From NCBI GenBank assembly GCA_032717465.1, contig CM064713.1, forward strand, positions 4,592,001 through 4,656,000: 64,000 nucleotides of DNA, written 5' to 3'. Below are positions 54,301 to 63,385 of the stretch, one piece after another. Below the pieces are notes generated by a model. That model did no database searches and had not been told where the DNA came from. It saw nothing but the letters and a program-made list of their open reading frames with translations. A program made the translations under genes and the position numbers. The DNA is from Coenobita brevimanus. Taxonomy: Eukaryota; Arthropoda; Malacostraca; Decapoda; Coenobitidae. Each line of letters opens with the position of its first letter. Position 1 is the first letter of the stretch.

Positions 54301-55561
54301 GTACTGCTACACAAGTGGGTAGATGATGGGTCCCCCCACCTACCACAAATTTTAAAGCGAGATAATAATGCTAGTCATGAAGAAGTGCCAAAGGATGTAG
54401 AGCCTTACGCCAGTATTTTTAAACTTTTCCTTTTCTTTTAGATGCATGAGAAAGACATCCTTCCCTGAATTGATATTTTTAAAAAAATCTTTCTCATTCT
54501 GAGCTGCTTGAAGAGCAAGGTCTTCCCTTCAAGGAGCCGAAATTATTGGAACTTGATGTAATCATCTGACCCGTCTCTTCAAAAATCCCTTCGCTATTTT
54601 TCTGCTTTCTTTTGTAGTTTATTGTCTTAAATATATTTAAAATGTTATGAAAGGTACTGTACAATTTTATTCATACGATTTACAGCGACATACCAATTTT
54701 TAAGTGCAATTTTTTCTTGTTAAAAGTGTTACCCATGTTAGCTGAGATGTTTAGCCACACATCAGAGCAGATTATGTACTACCTCTGATATTCATCCCAT
54801 CTTATATGATCTGACACTGACAAATCTTATGCATTAAGGTCAGGGTCACACGAGCATTTTTCTCAGGAAATATTTTGCTTATTAATTTGCCTGGAAAAGG
54901 AAAATCTGCCAAAAAGGTCACACGAGGGGTTTGACTCATGTCTTCCAGCTGGAAAAAAACAATTGTGCGCCACCAAGTGAGTACATGAGACGGACATTAA
55001 CAAGTGATTCTTACATTTATGAATAACAACATTAATGATAACAATGTTCCTCGAATATAATTTATTATCACAATATTAGCTATGTCTTGAAGAATGAACA
55101 CTGCTGTGGTGTTGGCCAGGATGGCATTTATGGCTAAATACAAACCAAAAGTATGGATGTAGGGGCAACCTCCCACATCCCAGATGTGTTGTGCTTTCGT
55201 TATCGAGCATGAGATAGGACGTGCTTTGATATATTAGTTTATAAATTCAATGCTCCACCATACCAAATATCAGCAGGGTGGGTCATTTAAGCTTAACAGG
55301 GCTACCATACCTGAACATTTTCCCTTCCCTTCCAAGGGAATCTCTCTGGATACCGACGGAAATCAAAAACTGCTTTGATGGGAATGGAAAGTTTGGAGAA
55401 GGGATATTTCTAAGAATATGGCTGTTAGTATTGCCTTATTCTGTCACAAAGCTACGGGAAATAAGCCGCAAAATGATGACAATCTCTAATCTGACTTCAC
55501 TTGGCCATATATCAAGCTGAACGGGGATAGGGATCTCTGCCAGTTTACAGTAAATGCACTA
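54301..55561. other. Unique sequence
   Basis: About 1.2 kb without a recognised repeat. A short minus-strand match between GCAAGGTCTTCCCTTCAAGG (about 54520) and GAAGGGAACAGGACCTTGCC near 57054 is too brief to classify. Open frames stay below 85 codons. Confidence 0.5.
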
Positions 55562-56199
55562 CAGTCACTACTCATTATACATTGATCCGGTATACGATAA
55601 TTTGCTACAATTATAACAGAAATGTTCCACCCCAAAATCCAATTTACGATGAATTTCCCGCTATAATGATATTGCCCTCGGAAAATTTCGTACGAAGTGC
55701 CAGGCACATGCAAGGCGACCGTCACTTGTCTCAGGCAAGATGGCGACCCCAGCGTGCAGAGCATTGTTTTAGTTCAGTTGTGGTCCCGCCATCCCTTCAA
55801 AGCCCTGTCTTTTCCACTCGTTCAAGTAAGTCCCCCTGCTATCATCACCTCTCAGCCAAGCATTGTGCTACAGTAGGCCTATACATCGTGTAGCACCAGG
55901 CCTACATTATGCAAGTGTGATTATTGTGTTGTTGCAACGATTTACTGTACGTGAGTAACACTGCCTGTATTGCTGTGATAATGTTTGTTTTGGTCTTGGA
56001 GACAACTTGGACCAACACAGGAAGTGATTAAGGTGGGATGTCATTTTTGTTTTACTCTTGGGTAGGTGACTTAGGGAAGATGAGTTGACGTAACCCCCCC
56101 TTTAATAATGTATTTCAATCTCCCAATTAACGATTACTGGTAACTCGTTATACTAAGGTGTGACCTGACGTAACCCCATCGTATAACAAGTAGTGGCTG
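55562..56199. mobile_element. pogo/Tigger-type non-autonomous element (638 bp)
   Basis: Flanked by TA (55560-55561 and 56200-56201). Inverted ends are CAGTCACTACTCATTATAC and CAGCCACTACTTGTTATAC, 16 of 19 identical. CAG...-type ends of this kind with a TA duplication indicate the pogo/Tigger group of Tc1-mariner-like elements. No transposase domain is readable. A promoter-like stretch lies inside. Confidence 0.78.
55735..55825 (+). promoter_or_regulatory. Promoter-like stretch with splice donor inside the pogo-type element
   Basis: CAAGATGGCGACC (YY1/Pho-like) at about 55736-55748, an arthropod Inr-like TTCAGTTG near 55774, and a strong donor TCAA|GTAAGTCC at about 55826. In the parental element this could be the transposase promoter and first exon. 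No DPE match is seen at the expected distance. Confidence 0.3.
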
Positions 56200-56202
56200 T
56201 AT

Positions 56203-56660
56203 ATGCCACCTTCCGTTATCAAAGTTCACCATTACAAATCACCTAACTCTCCACCACTTCACCTTTCTTCACTATCGTCTATCACCATACTCCACCACCA
56301 CACAATACCACACCTCCCAACTCCATCACCGCTTCACTATCACCTATCACCAAACTCACCATCACACCAATCCACTCCACCCCCTATTACTTTCATCATA
56401 CTTCACCACCACACCGTACCACACTGCCCAACTCCACCACCACCTCGTCTAGCAAACCGCCTCCACCACCACATCATTAACCCAATTTATGTCATTTTTC
56501 CTTCCTCCACAATTGCTTCTACCTCATTTCTTCCAACTGTTTCCTCCTACACTCCCCCAACCCACCCCCCCTTCTTTCCCTCCCTCCAATATATCTCCCC
56601 CTCACCCCCATTACCCTCCACCCTCCTCTTCCTTTTTCCTTCTGTCTCTCTCAACCTGGG
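56203..56660 (+). repeat. CCACCAC-rich and polypyrimidine low-complexity sequence
   Basis: Words such as CTCCACCACC, CACCATCACC and ACTTCACC to about 56480, then C/T-rich sequence. The 158-codon Pro/Ser/His frame is compositional. Confidence 0.8.
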
Positions 56661-56960
56661 GGCAGATTCTGAAAGCTAAAAAATCATCACAAATACACCA
56701 TCTTTGGGTGTAAGAGCAACTTTTCACTAAGTGCATACTCTGGAGCCCTAGAAAACAAGCACAAACCCTATGCTGCGTTGTCAATTCTCCTCTTAGAGTA
56801 GCACCATGTGAGGGGCTGCCTTAAGTACATCGTAAGCCTTATAACTCTCCTATTTTTAGAAATGTTGTAGCTCAAATATCCCCCAATCCTTAGAATTAAA
56901 TCATGCATCAATTAATCCTTAAGTGCATACAACTGCTGCAATTCTACAAAAAATAATAAG
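56661..56960. other. Unique sequence
   Basis: Nothing recognised. Confidence 0.4.
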
Positions 56961-57014
56961 TAGCCAAAAGTCACACGGTGCCGTCCTGACCTGGCACCAT
57001 GTGACTTTTGGCTA
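56961..57014 (-). repeat. Near-perfect 22-bp hairpin with 10-base loop
   Basis: The arm TAGCCAAAAGTCACACGGTG (+CC) at 56961-56982 is the inverted complement of 56993-57014 with one mismatch. In minus-strand RNA the mismatch is a G-U pair, so the stem would be continuous; in plus-strand RNA it is C-A. It could be a small palindromic element or a structured RNA. No target-site duplication or conservation evidence is available here. Confidence 0.85.
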
Positions 57015-57382
57015 TTCCCTAAATTGTCAGAAAAACTTGCTGGGATCCTCTTTGAAGGGAACAGGACCTTGCCAGGAGGATAAATTCACAACTGCAGAGT
57101 ATACCTGTTTCTGAGTACTCGGAGTGCTTTGTTAAGTGGATGACACACCTCCAGAAGTGTGTAAACCAAAGAGGAGAGTATGTTGAAGGAGTGTGAACTT
57201 CAATAAATGTGTATCTCCAGTAATTTTGTTTTCATTACCCTGTTACCAAAACTTTTTGAACGCCCCTCATATATCGGAGCAAGTGCTACTTCAATATAAG
57301 TAGTGAAACTAGCATTGTTGGCCAATATAGGTTTACTGCAAACAAATGACAGCCTAATGATATAATGTTCACAAAAATTCAA
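57015..57382. other. Unique sequence
   Basis: Nothing recognised beyond short open frames. Confidence 0.4.
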
Positions 57383-57612
57383 TTAAACAAGCCAATGTAA
57401 ATAACAAACTCGTCTAAAATATGGTGATAGCCTACATGACACAATGTCGAAAAAATTATGAATCAGTGCACTTATTTCTTCCTCTGAAAAGTTCACTGCC
57501 CTTCTATACATAATATTTTGGTGGTCCTGCACTGCTTCAATAGTCACGGAAATTACGACTGGCAGTGTTGAAACATCATCAGCTACCACTATGACGTCAT
57601 ATTCTGGTGTAC
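57383..57612 (-). pseudogene. Possible exon or decayed coding segment (weak Myb/SANT-like similarity)
   Basis: The minus-strand frame is open from about 57615 to 57383 without an ATG at its head. It reads YDVIVVADDVSTLPVV, then RRAVNFSEEEISALIHNFF. The NFSEEEI..LI stretch resembles the first helix of Myb/SANT-like (Harbinger or Zeste-type) DNA-binding domains, but the later Trp-containing helices are absent. A possible acceptor (TATCACAG) precedes it. A palindromic CRE (ATGACGTCAT, 57591-57600) lies within. Weak evidence. Confidence 0.25.
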
Positions 57613-57870
57613 TGTGATAGGTTACACAGGTTTAAATAGAGAAACCCACTCCTTGGCTGGCCAACACTTGTGTTGGAGCAGACTACACGTTTGCTGGTGT
57701 TGGTCTTAAGATTGTCATACAACACTCTCCAGAATATCACTTATCAAAACCTCGTATGCACATCACAAAAGTTCTCACAGATTTTCTCATAACCCAGACA
57801 CCTTTCAGAATCCGTTACCTGCTTCCTAAGTTTCTTTCCCTTACTACTAAATAATTTCTCTATAATTTAA

Positions 57871-58623
57871 CCCGTCACGTCCCGAGGTTTTCTGCACCTC
57901 CAACATCCCCCAGTCCCGAGGTATTTTCGGAAAAAAATTTTTTGGCTAAAACCTTCGCTTTTGGTGAGAAACATCGAAAATTCAAAGAGAAATCGCTCAC
58001 CTGAGGTTTAAAAGACTCAATCCAGGTAGGAGTTCCTCCTTACCTGACTGGGTTTTCTAACATGCTAGCACCAAAGAAAACGAGTTCTGTGGGAGGGTAA
58101 CTATTTTATCCACTCATAAACGGTTTTTATTTATTTACTTGGTACGAATTTATATGTAGTATGAGAGTATATTGGTTTTCAAGTAGTAATATAGGCATTA
58201 TAAGCATTGTTTCACTCACTAACTAATCGCCATTCATGACCTTTTTTTTCCCACATTACCTGATCATCATTTCTGACTATTTCTTCCTCTAATGCTATGT
58301 AAACCTTGTCCGCCACATTGTCATCGATTGGGGAATCACTCTGGCCCTGAATGTCTTTATTGGCCAGGTCACTGGTAACAGGTGAATCGCCGAGACAATG
58401 GCGTGAGGGGGGGGAGGTTATGCGGTGTAAGGCATTGTCCCTGCTTGGCATCCTGTAGAGGAATAGAGGAAGGTGTCCCGTGTATACATACGAAAAATCA
58501 TGCGCGAAAATTGAAAATTGTGCAAATTAGGGACCTTGCAATTGCACGACGTACCGGTACGTCAACGGGACTGGCAAATGCAAATCGTTGCAATGTACCC
58601 ATACGTCGACGGGACGGGGCGGG
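57871..58623 (-). mobile_element. piggyBac-type element, internally deleted (753 bp)
   Basis: Flanked by TTAA at 57867-57870 and 58624-58627. Terminal inverted repeats are CCCGTCACGTCCCG (left) and CCCGCCCCGTCCCG (inverted right), 12 of 14 identical. Near the right end CGTCCCGTCGACGTA and CAGTCCCGTTGACGTA repeat in direct orientation, with TTGCA words, like subterminal binding sites. A minus-strand frame (58451-58212) lies inside. Confidence 0.78.
58212..58451 (-). pseudogene. Short acidic ORF inside the TTAA element
   Basis: 79 codons starting with ATG. The frame is rich in Asp, Glu and Ser (GDSPVTSDLANKDIQ, DDNVADKVYIALEEEIVRND) and ends QVMWEKKGHEWRLVSE. piggyBac transposases begin with an acidic, poorly conserved N-terminal region followed by a Trp-containing segment before the catalytic core. 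The size, position near the element end and composition would fit such a remnant after deletion of the DDD catalytic core, but no diagnostic motif is present. Confidence 0.35.
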
Positions 58624-58627
58624 TTAA

Positions 58628-58774
58628 TACCTACACTGTAAGACTTTATATCTCCTTACGTTCACTATACCAGCATTCACGTAATACTTTATTATGATTC
58701 ATTTTATTTTTCATCGTACACTCATTCTTCTGTCTTTCTTTCCTTCATTCTCTCCTCTTCGTTCTGCCTATGGG
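58628..58774. other. Unique sequence
   Basis: AT-rich with TTCTTTC words; nothing recognised. Confidence 0.4.
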
Positions 58775-59010
58775 TGACTCTACACTGAGTGACAAGCCAA
58801 ATGGTTTCCTGTACACCAGGAAACCATTTATGGTGCTGGGTGGTAACCATATAACGAAATCATGGTGCCTGGTGGTTTAGTGGGTAATTACGGTGCTCAA
58901 ATTGGATTGGGCCGATGAAGGTTTACATCCAAGGGATGGTTGAGGTTTATTACTCATGTAATGCCACTCAGGGATGAGTGAGGCTGGTCACTCTCATCTT
59001 AAATGTCAGG
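58775..59010 (-). repeat. Dispersed hairpin-bearing repeat, copy B, with tRNA-like segment
   Basis: Minus-strand match to 54190-54300: GGTTACCACCCAG, the stem AAATGGTTTCCTG/CAGGAAACCATTT (58799-58811 and 58817-58829, perfect 13 bp), and CACTCAGTGTAGAG. On the + strand the next 85 bp hold an A-box-like TGGTTTAGTGGGTAA (about 58872) and a B-box-like GGTTTACATCC (58920-58930), so a pol III-type head may be part of the repeat or inserted in it. Confidence 0.75.
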
Positions 59011-59129
59011 AACTTGCCTAGCCCCGGGCTCCTACGCTCCTCATGGGGCAATGTAGGATTGGACGATGATGATGCTGATAATGATGATAACATTCTCTTA
59101 TGCATCACTCTTATTACCGTATTATCGAT

Positions 59130-59342
59130 TCAGTTTGCATTAATTACATACAATATCGAACTGTCATGTGTGAAAAAAATAGCCTGGGAATACGTGTTGG
59201 TAAATTTCCAAAGCCACGTGGAGTACGCTCCTTGGTTACACCTGCTGAGACGCCACGCTCGCTGAGTGGCCGGCAGGAAGTCACAACATGGCCGCCGACA
59301 CAACACCAAAATCTTTACTATATCTTCATCTTCTTCAGCCAT
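59130..59342 (-). CDS. Candidate first coding segment, product unknown
   Basis: A 70-codon minus-strand frame starting AAGATGGCTG (purine at -3, G at +4). It begins MAEEDEDIVKILVLCRRPCC and then passes through an Arg/Ser stretch. The region is CpG-rich and carries a YY1/Pho-like AACATGGCCGCC (59285-59296) and an ETS-like CAGGAAGT (59274-59281) within the same interval. No domain, no downstream exon and no clear donor were found, so it may be a chance frame in a regulatory segment. Confidence 0.2.
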   Translation of the reverse strand: MAEEDEDIVKILVLCRRPCCDFLPATQRAWRLSRCNQGAYSTWLWKFTNTYSQAIFFTHDSSILYVINAN

Positions 59343-59491
59343 CTTTCATAGTTCCACTTAAGGTCAACGCTGTCAGTGCTCTATATGCTGAAGTCCAAGC
59401 TATCGTCAACAAATACAGCGACAGTGAACGGGTAAACAAGATATGAGGGAGAGACGAGAGAATCTTTATGGATACCAAACAAATTACTTAC

Positions 59492-59751
59492 GTCTCTTCG
59501 GGATGCCTCCAGACACGCCGATCCGTCTCTCATGTTCGCTCCAGACATTCCAGGCGATATGTTCGTGATATCTACCCACCACATCGTCGATAAAACACCC
59601 TCAAACACCTCAAAACACCACAAACACAATAAAAACTCTCCATCCACCCGTCGTCTGTGTTGGAGTCCCTAGGTGTGATGGCGTGGGTCGTGGGCAGTGG
59701 GGGTGCGTTTGGCTGCCCAGAATGGCGACTGATGCGATGCTTGCTAGACAT
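59492..59751 (-). CDS. Candidate 5' exon with a 59-codon ORF and strong donor
   Basis: On the minus strand, GGAAGATGTC (purine at -3) opens a 59-codon frame, MSSKHRISRHSGQPNAPPLP to a stop at 59572. The exon-like sequence continues to 59492, where AGAGAC|GTAAGTAA is an excellent splice donor (GT at 59491-59490). Either the small ORF is an upstream ORF in a 5' leader or another frame is used; that frame reads NISPGMSGANMRDGSACLE up to the donor. Product unknown. A CRE and GC box lie about 190-210 bp upstream. Confidence 0.3.
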
Positions 59752-59941
59752 CTTCCTCCGCGACTTACTTTACAATCTACATCTTAATACTGTTCCATTT
59801 GTTACTTATTCGTGTGTAATATCGATATAGATTACATAAATGACGTAAGAGAGCAGTAACATGCCCATATGCAGGAATAAACTGTTTCGGAAAAAATGCA
59901 AGCAAGCCATCTACGCTGATACGAAAATGCGACCCTCCAGT

Positions 59942-59966
59942 GGGCGGGGCTTGGGATGTGACGTCA
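59942..59966. promoter_or_regulatory. GC box plus palindromic CRE
   Basis: GGGCGGGGC (59942-59950) is followed after eight bases by TGACGTCA (59959-59966). Together with AGAATGGCGAC at about 59720 and the minus-strand ORF and donor, this suggests a promoter; both sites are symmetric enough to act in either direction. Confidence 0.45.
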
Positions 59967-59969
59967 CGG

Positions 59970-60464
59970 GAAGGTATCCGCAGGAGAGCAATACGTTTTA
60001 CCTGCGGTATTATTTTTTGATGGCTAAGCTGTTACAAATTTTTTTTCGTAGATATTAAGGGCAGATTATCACTGCTGCTTTCGTATCATGGCCGCGTTCA
60101 ATGTAAAAGAGAGAATGAAAGAATAAAAAGGCTGAAAGAGCAGATAGTAGGATAGAAGCATGGCAGAGGCGGTGAAACAGTCTATTTGGTAAGTTGGGCA
60201 GAAACAAGGCAAAGACGGTGAAACAGTTGATAAGCAGGATAGATACAAGGCAAAGACGGTGTGACAGTAGACGGTAGACAGATGGCGAGAAGTAGATAAG
60301 ATTATTTCCTTCGTAGGGACAAAAATTACCTATCCCGTCCTCTCCCTAAGACGATAAATATAACAGTTCACTACCATTCCAAAATAACTGTTCCTCTGCA
60401 ATGAGAACAAGGAGAACACGAGAACATTTGCAGCTCAGTCTATGGGGTGTAATGTAGGTGACAG
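59970..60464. other. Unique sequence with weak AAGACGGTG repeats
   Basis: Imperfect repeats of GGCARAGACGGTGAAACAGT at about 60166, 60208 and 60249. No gene recognised. Confidence 0.5.
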
Positions 60465-60515
60465 GCTCCGTAACACATCTTCCTTAGCGATTTGTTTTGT
60501 CTATTACATATTACC
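60465..60515 (+). mobile_element. Single left terminus of the inverted-repeat MITE
   Basis: CTCCGTAACACATCTTCCTT followed by AGCGATTTGTTTTG matches the left end of the 29655 and 60750 elements. No matching right end follows before the (GA)n run, so it is a solo or broken copy. Confidence 0.6.
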
Positions 60516-60604
60516 TTTTTTCTTGCCTGCTAATATGCTTTGTTAATATTGACGTATTTTCATCAACATACATGAAGAAAATGTGGTAATATGGGCGGGG
60601 GGAG

Positions 60605-60606
<2 letters not shown>

Positions 60607-60682
<76 letters not shown>
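60607..60682 (+). repeat. (GA)n joined to (GT)n
   Basis: About 15 GA units followed directly by about 22 GT units, the reverse order of the other compound arrays. Confidence 0.96.
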
Positions 60683-60683
<1 letters not shown>

Positions 60684-60749
60684 ACGCTCAGTCTGCTGGT
60701 GTGGGCGTAGCCGTGACATTTAGGGCGGTATTCTAGTACGGTTAGGAAG

Positions 60750-60911
60750 CTCACTAACACCTCTTCCTTACCGATTTATTTCTGATTCTGCTCCGTTACC
60801 ATATTCTCGCCTGTTACGCAATCTATGCCGATAATGAAGACATCAGAAGCAAACCAGGGAATATTAATGAGTAGTTGGAAAAGAAATCGTTAAGGAAGAG
60901 GTGTTAGGGAG
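60750..60911. mobile_element. MITE-like element with long inverted ends, copy 2
   Basis: The left end CTCACTAACACCTCTTCCTT and inverted right end CTCCCTAACACCTCTTCCTT each continue with A.CGATTT.TTT, giving 30-bp inverted repeats with about three mismatches in a 162-bp element. Ends match those of 29655-29820. Confidence 0.78.
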
Positions 60912-61084
60912 CAGGATAGACACTGATAACACCAAGCCGTCCCCACAAAACACGAGAAAGCCTGGATGGAGAGGAAGTGAAGCTACAGTATATGTATGTA
61001 TCACCCCGTATGTATATGCTTAATTATCAGTGAAGTAAAAGATAACAGAACGAATGCAATAATGGCTGACCTCTGAGCTGGTAA
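60912..61084. other. Unique sequence
   Basis: Nothing recognised. Confidence 0.4.
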
Positions 61085-61953
61085 TTACTGCTGGAAGAGG
61101 AGGAGAGAAAAGTGGCGAAGAGGGAGAGGAGGTGAGGAGGGGGAAGAGAAGGAAGGGGGGAGAAAAAGAAGGAAGGATGGGGGAAGAGAAGAAAGGAGAG
61201 GAAGGAATAGAACGTGGGGGAAGGGGGAGAGAAGGTAAGGAGTTGGGAAGAGAAGGAAGGAGGGGGGACAGAAGGAAGGAGGGGGGAGAGAAGGAAGGAG
61301 GGGGAAAGATGGAAGGAAGGAGGAGGAAGGAATAGAACGTGGGGGAAGGGGGAGAGAAGGAAGGAGGAGGAAAAGAAGGAAGGAGGGGGGAGAGAAGGAA
61401 GGAGGGGGAAAGAGAGGAAAGGAGTGGAGATAAGAAAGGTAGGGGAGGATGGAAGAGAAGGTGGGGATGGGAGAGAGAAGATGGGGAGAGAGAGAAGAGA
61501 AGGAAGGAGGGGGGAGGAGAAGGAAAGGATATATGAAAGGCAGGGGAGGAGGGAAGAGAAGGTGAGGGGAGGGAAGAGAAGGAAGGAGGGGGAAAGAAAG
61601 GAAAGGAGAGGATTTAAGAATGGTAGGGGAGGATGGAAGAGTAGATGGGGGAAGGGGGAGAGAAGTCTGGAGGGAGGAAGAGAAAGGGAGGAGGGGATAA
61701 AAGTCTGGAAAGGGGGAAGAGATGGAAGGACAGGAAGAAAGTGGGGTAGAGGTGGAAGGAGGAAGAAAGGGGGAGAGAGGGCTGAAGAGAGAAGAAAGGG
61801 AGAAAGAGAAGGTGGAGGGGGGGGGAAGAAAGGAAGAGAAGGTGGAGGGGATGGGAAGAAAATGAGAAGAGGACATGTGATAGGAGGAAGGACAGAAGGA
61901 AGACAGGAATGGGGAAGAAAAGAGGGGAGAAAGCAAGAGGAAGGGTGGGGAAG

Positions 61954-62000
<47 letters not shown>

Positions 62001-62030
62001 CAGACGGGGGGGGGGGTAAGGTAGACAAGA
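61085..62030 (+). repeat. Polypurine tract with GGAAGGAGGGGGGAGAGAA units
   Basis: G/A-rich + strand. A longer unit including GGAATAGAACGTGGGGGAAG recurs at about 61202 and 61328, and GAAGGAGGGGGGAGAGAAGG recurs several times. (GA)n at 61958-61997. The 344- and 276-codon frames are artefacts. Confidence 0.93.
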
Positions 62031-62127
62031 CAGAGGTAGCGTGATCATTATTATTACTCATTTCTTTATCATTTCTTTGTCACATTTCTTTCCCCCTGAC
62101 ACAATTCACACACTGGAAATGAGATCA

Positions 62128-62340
62128 AGGCTTCATTTCCACGTCAGAGAAGCTTCAAAACCACTCATTTCCACGTCAGAGAGGCATCACGTCGACTCAT
62201 CTCCACGTCAGAGGCTTCATTTCGACTCATTTTCATGTCTGAGGCTTCATTACCACTCACTTCCACGTCAGAGGCTTCATTACCACTCATTTCCACGTCA
62301 CAGAGGCTTCATTACCACTCATTTCCACGTCACAGAGAAA
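62128..62340 (+). repeat. 30-33-bp TTTCCACGTCAGAGG minisatellite
   Basis: Seven imperfect units with TTCCACGTCAGAGGCTTCAT and ACCACTCA. The last three are nearly identical. Confidence 0.93.
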
Positions 62341-62396
62341 TGACTTGTTATTCTTTGTTTTTAATTGTTTTGGGGGAAGTGAGGTGGTGTGATTGG

Positions 62397-62459
<63 letters not shown>

Positions 62460-62478
62460 CCGGCTATATCTAACACCA

Positions 62479-62523
<45 letters not shown>

Positions 62524-62640
62524 ATTAACTGCACAAGCCGGGTGTATGTACTCGTTACGGCTGCTAGTTAAAATACACACACACATACACAGAAAAGAAA
62601 ATACACAAAATACACACACATAAAATACATACATACAAGT
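62341..62640 (+). repeat. (GA)n and (AC)n microsatellites
   Basis: (GA)n at 62400-62457, (AC)n at 62478-62522 and ACACAYAC words at 62573-62640. Confidence 0.93.
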
Positions 62641-62659
62641 GTTTTCATAATCCAAGCCT

Positions 62660-62900
62660 CTCATTCCAGTCATCATCATCATCATCAACATCATCATCAT
62701 CAACATCAAAACCTCTCATTTCAATTATCATCATCATCATCATCACTTGTTACCATTTTAATCATCATAATAATCATCAGCATCACCCATACTATAATCA
62801 TCACTATGATCATCTACATCATCATCATCATCACGTATTTCATTATAATCACCACTGTCATCACTATCACTACTCTCATTAAAACAGCGGCTACTACGAA
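62660..62900 (+). repeat. (ATC)n-rich repeat
   Basis: ATC runs with a duplicated CCTCTCATTYCA...(ATC)n segment (62657 and 62711). The acidic Asp-rich minus-strand frame is compositional. Confidence 0.9.
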
Positions 62901-63015
62901 CCTTCATAAATGCTGTCTTATTAGCAATATTGCCCAGAAGGATAATAACACAGCTTATATATACTAAACAGTTTATAAATACACACCTGACACCATTACC
63001 CTCGTTAACCAAGAG
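62901..63015. other. Unique sequence
   Basis: Nothing recognised. Confidence 0.4.
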
Positions 63016-63019
63016 CCAT

Positions 63020-63061
<42 letters not shown>

Positions 63062-63118
63062 TACTACTACTACTACTTCTACTACTACTACTACTACCAT
63101 CACCACCACCACCACCAT
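63016..63118 (+). repeat. (TAC)n and (CAC)n trinucleotide repeats
   Basis: About 27 TAC units with two TTC interruptions, then CACCAC. Confidence 0.96.
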
Positions 63119-63385
63119 CTATTTTCATTATCATTATCATCACTTTTCCTTAAATCATTACCATCATCCTAACCTTCTTTCCTACCTTCCAGAGAGTCAG
63201 GAAAAAAAAAAAATGACTGAGATACTAACCAAAATTTGCCCAACTAAATAGGCCACACTCCCATTCACTCACCATTACAGCCCCTGGAATCCTGACTCCT
63301 ATAATGCTGTGATAGTATGTTGCATTTTCTTCTTGTTCCTATCAAATTATTTTATTCTTTAGATTTTACGAATTTTTTATGATTC
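63119..63385. other. Unique sequence
   Basis: Includes a poly-A at 63202-63213. No gene recognised. Confidence 0.45.

Noticed and set aside
55278..55520. 80-codon + strand frame in unique DNA
   Set aside because: No recognisable domain, stops close by in all frames, and it is adjacent to a transposon end.
62758..63012. Acidic Asp-rich 84-codon protein on the minus strand
   Set aside because: The Asp run is the translation of (ATC)n; no supporting context.
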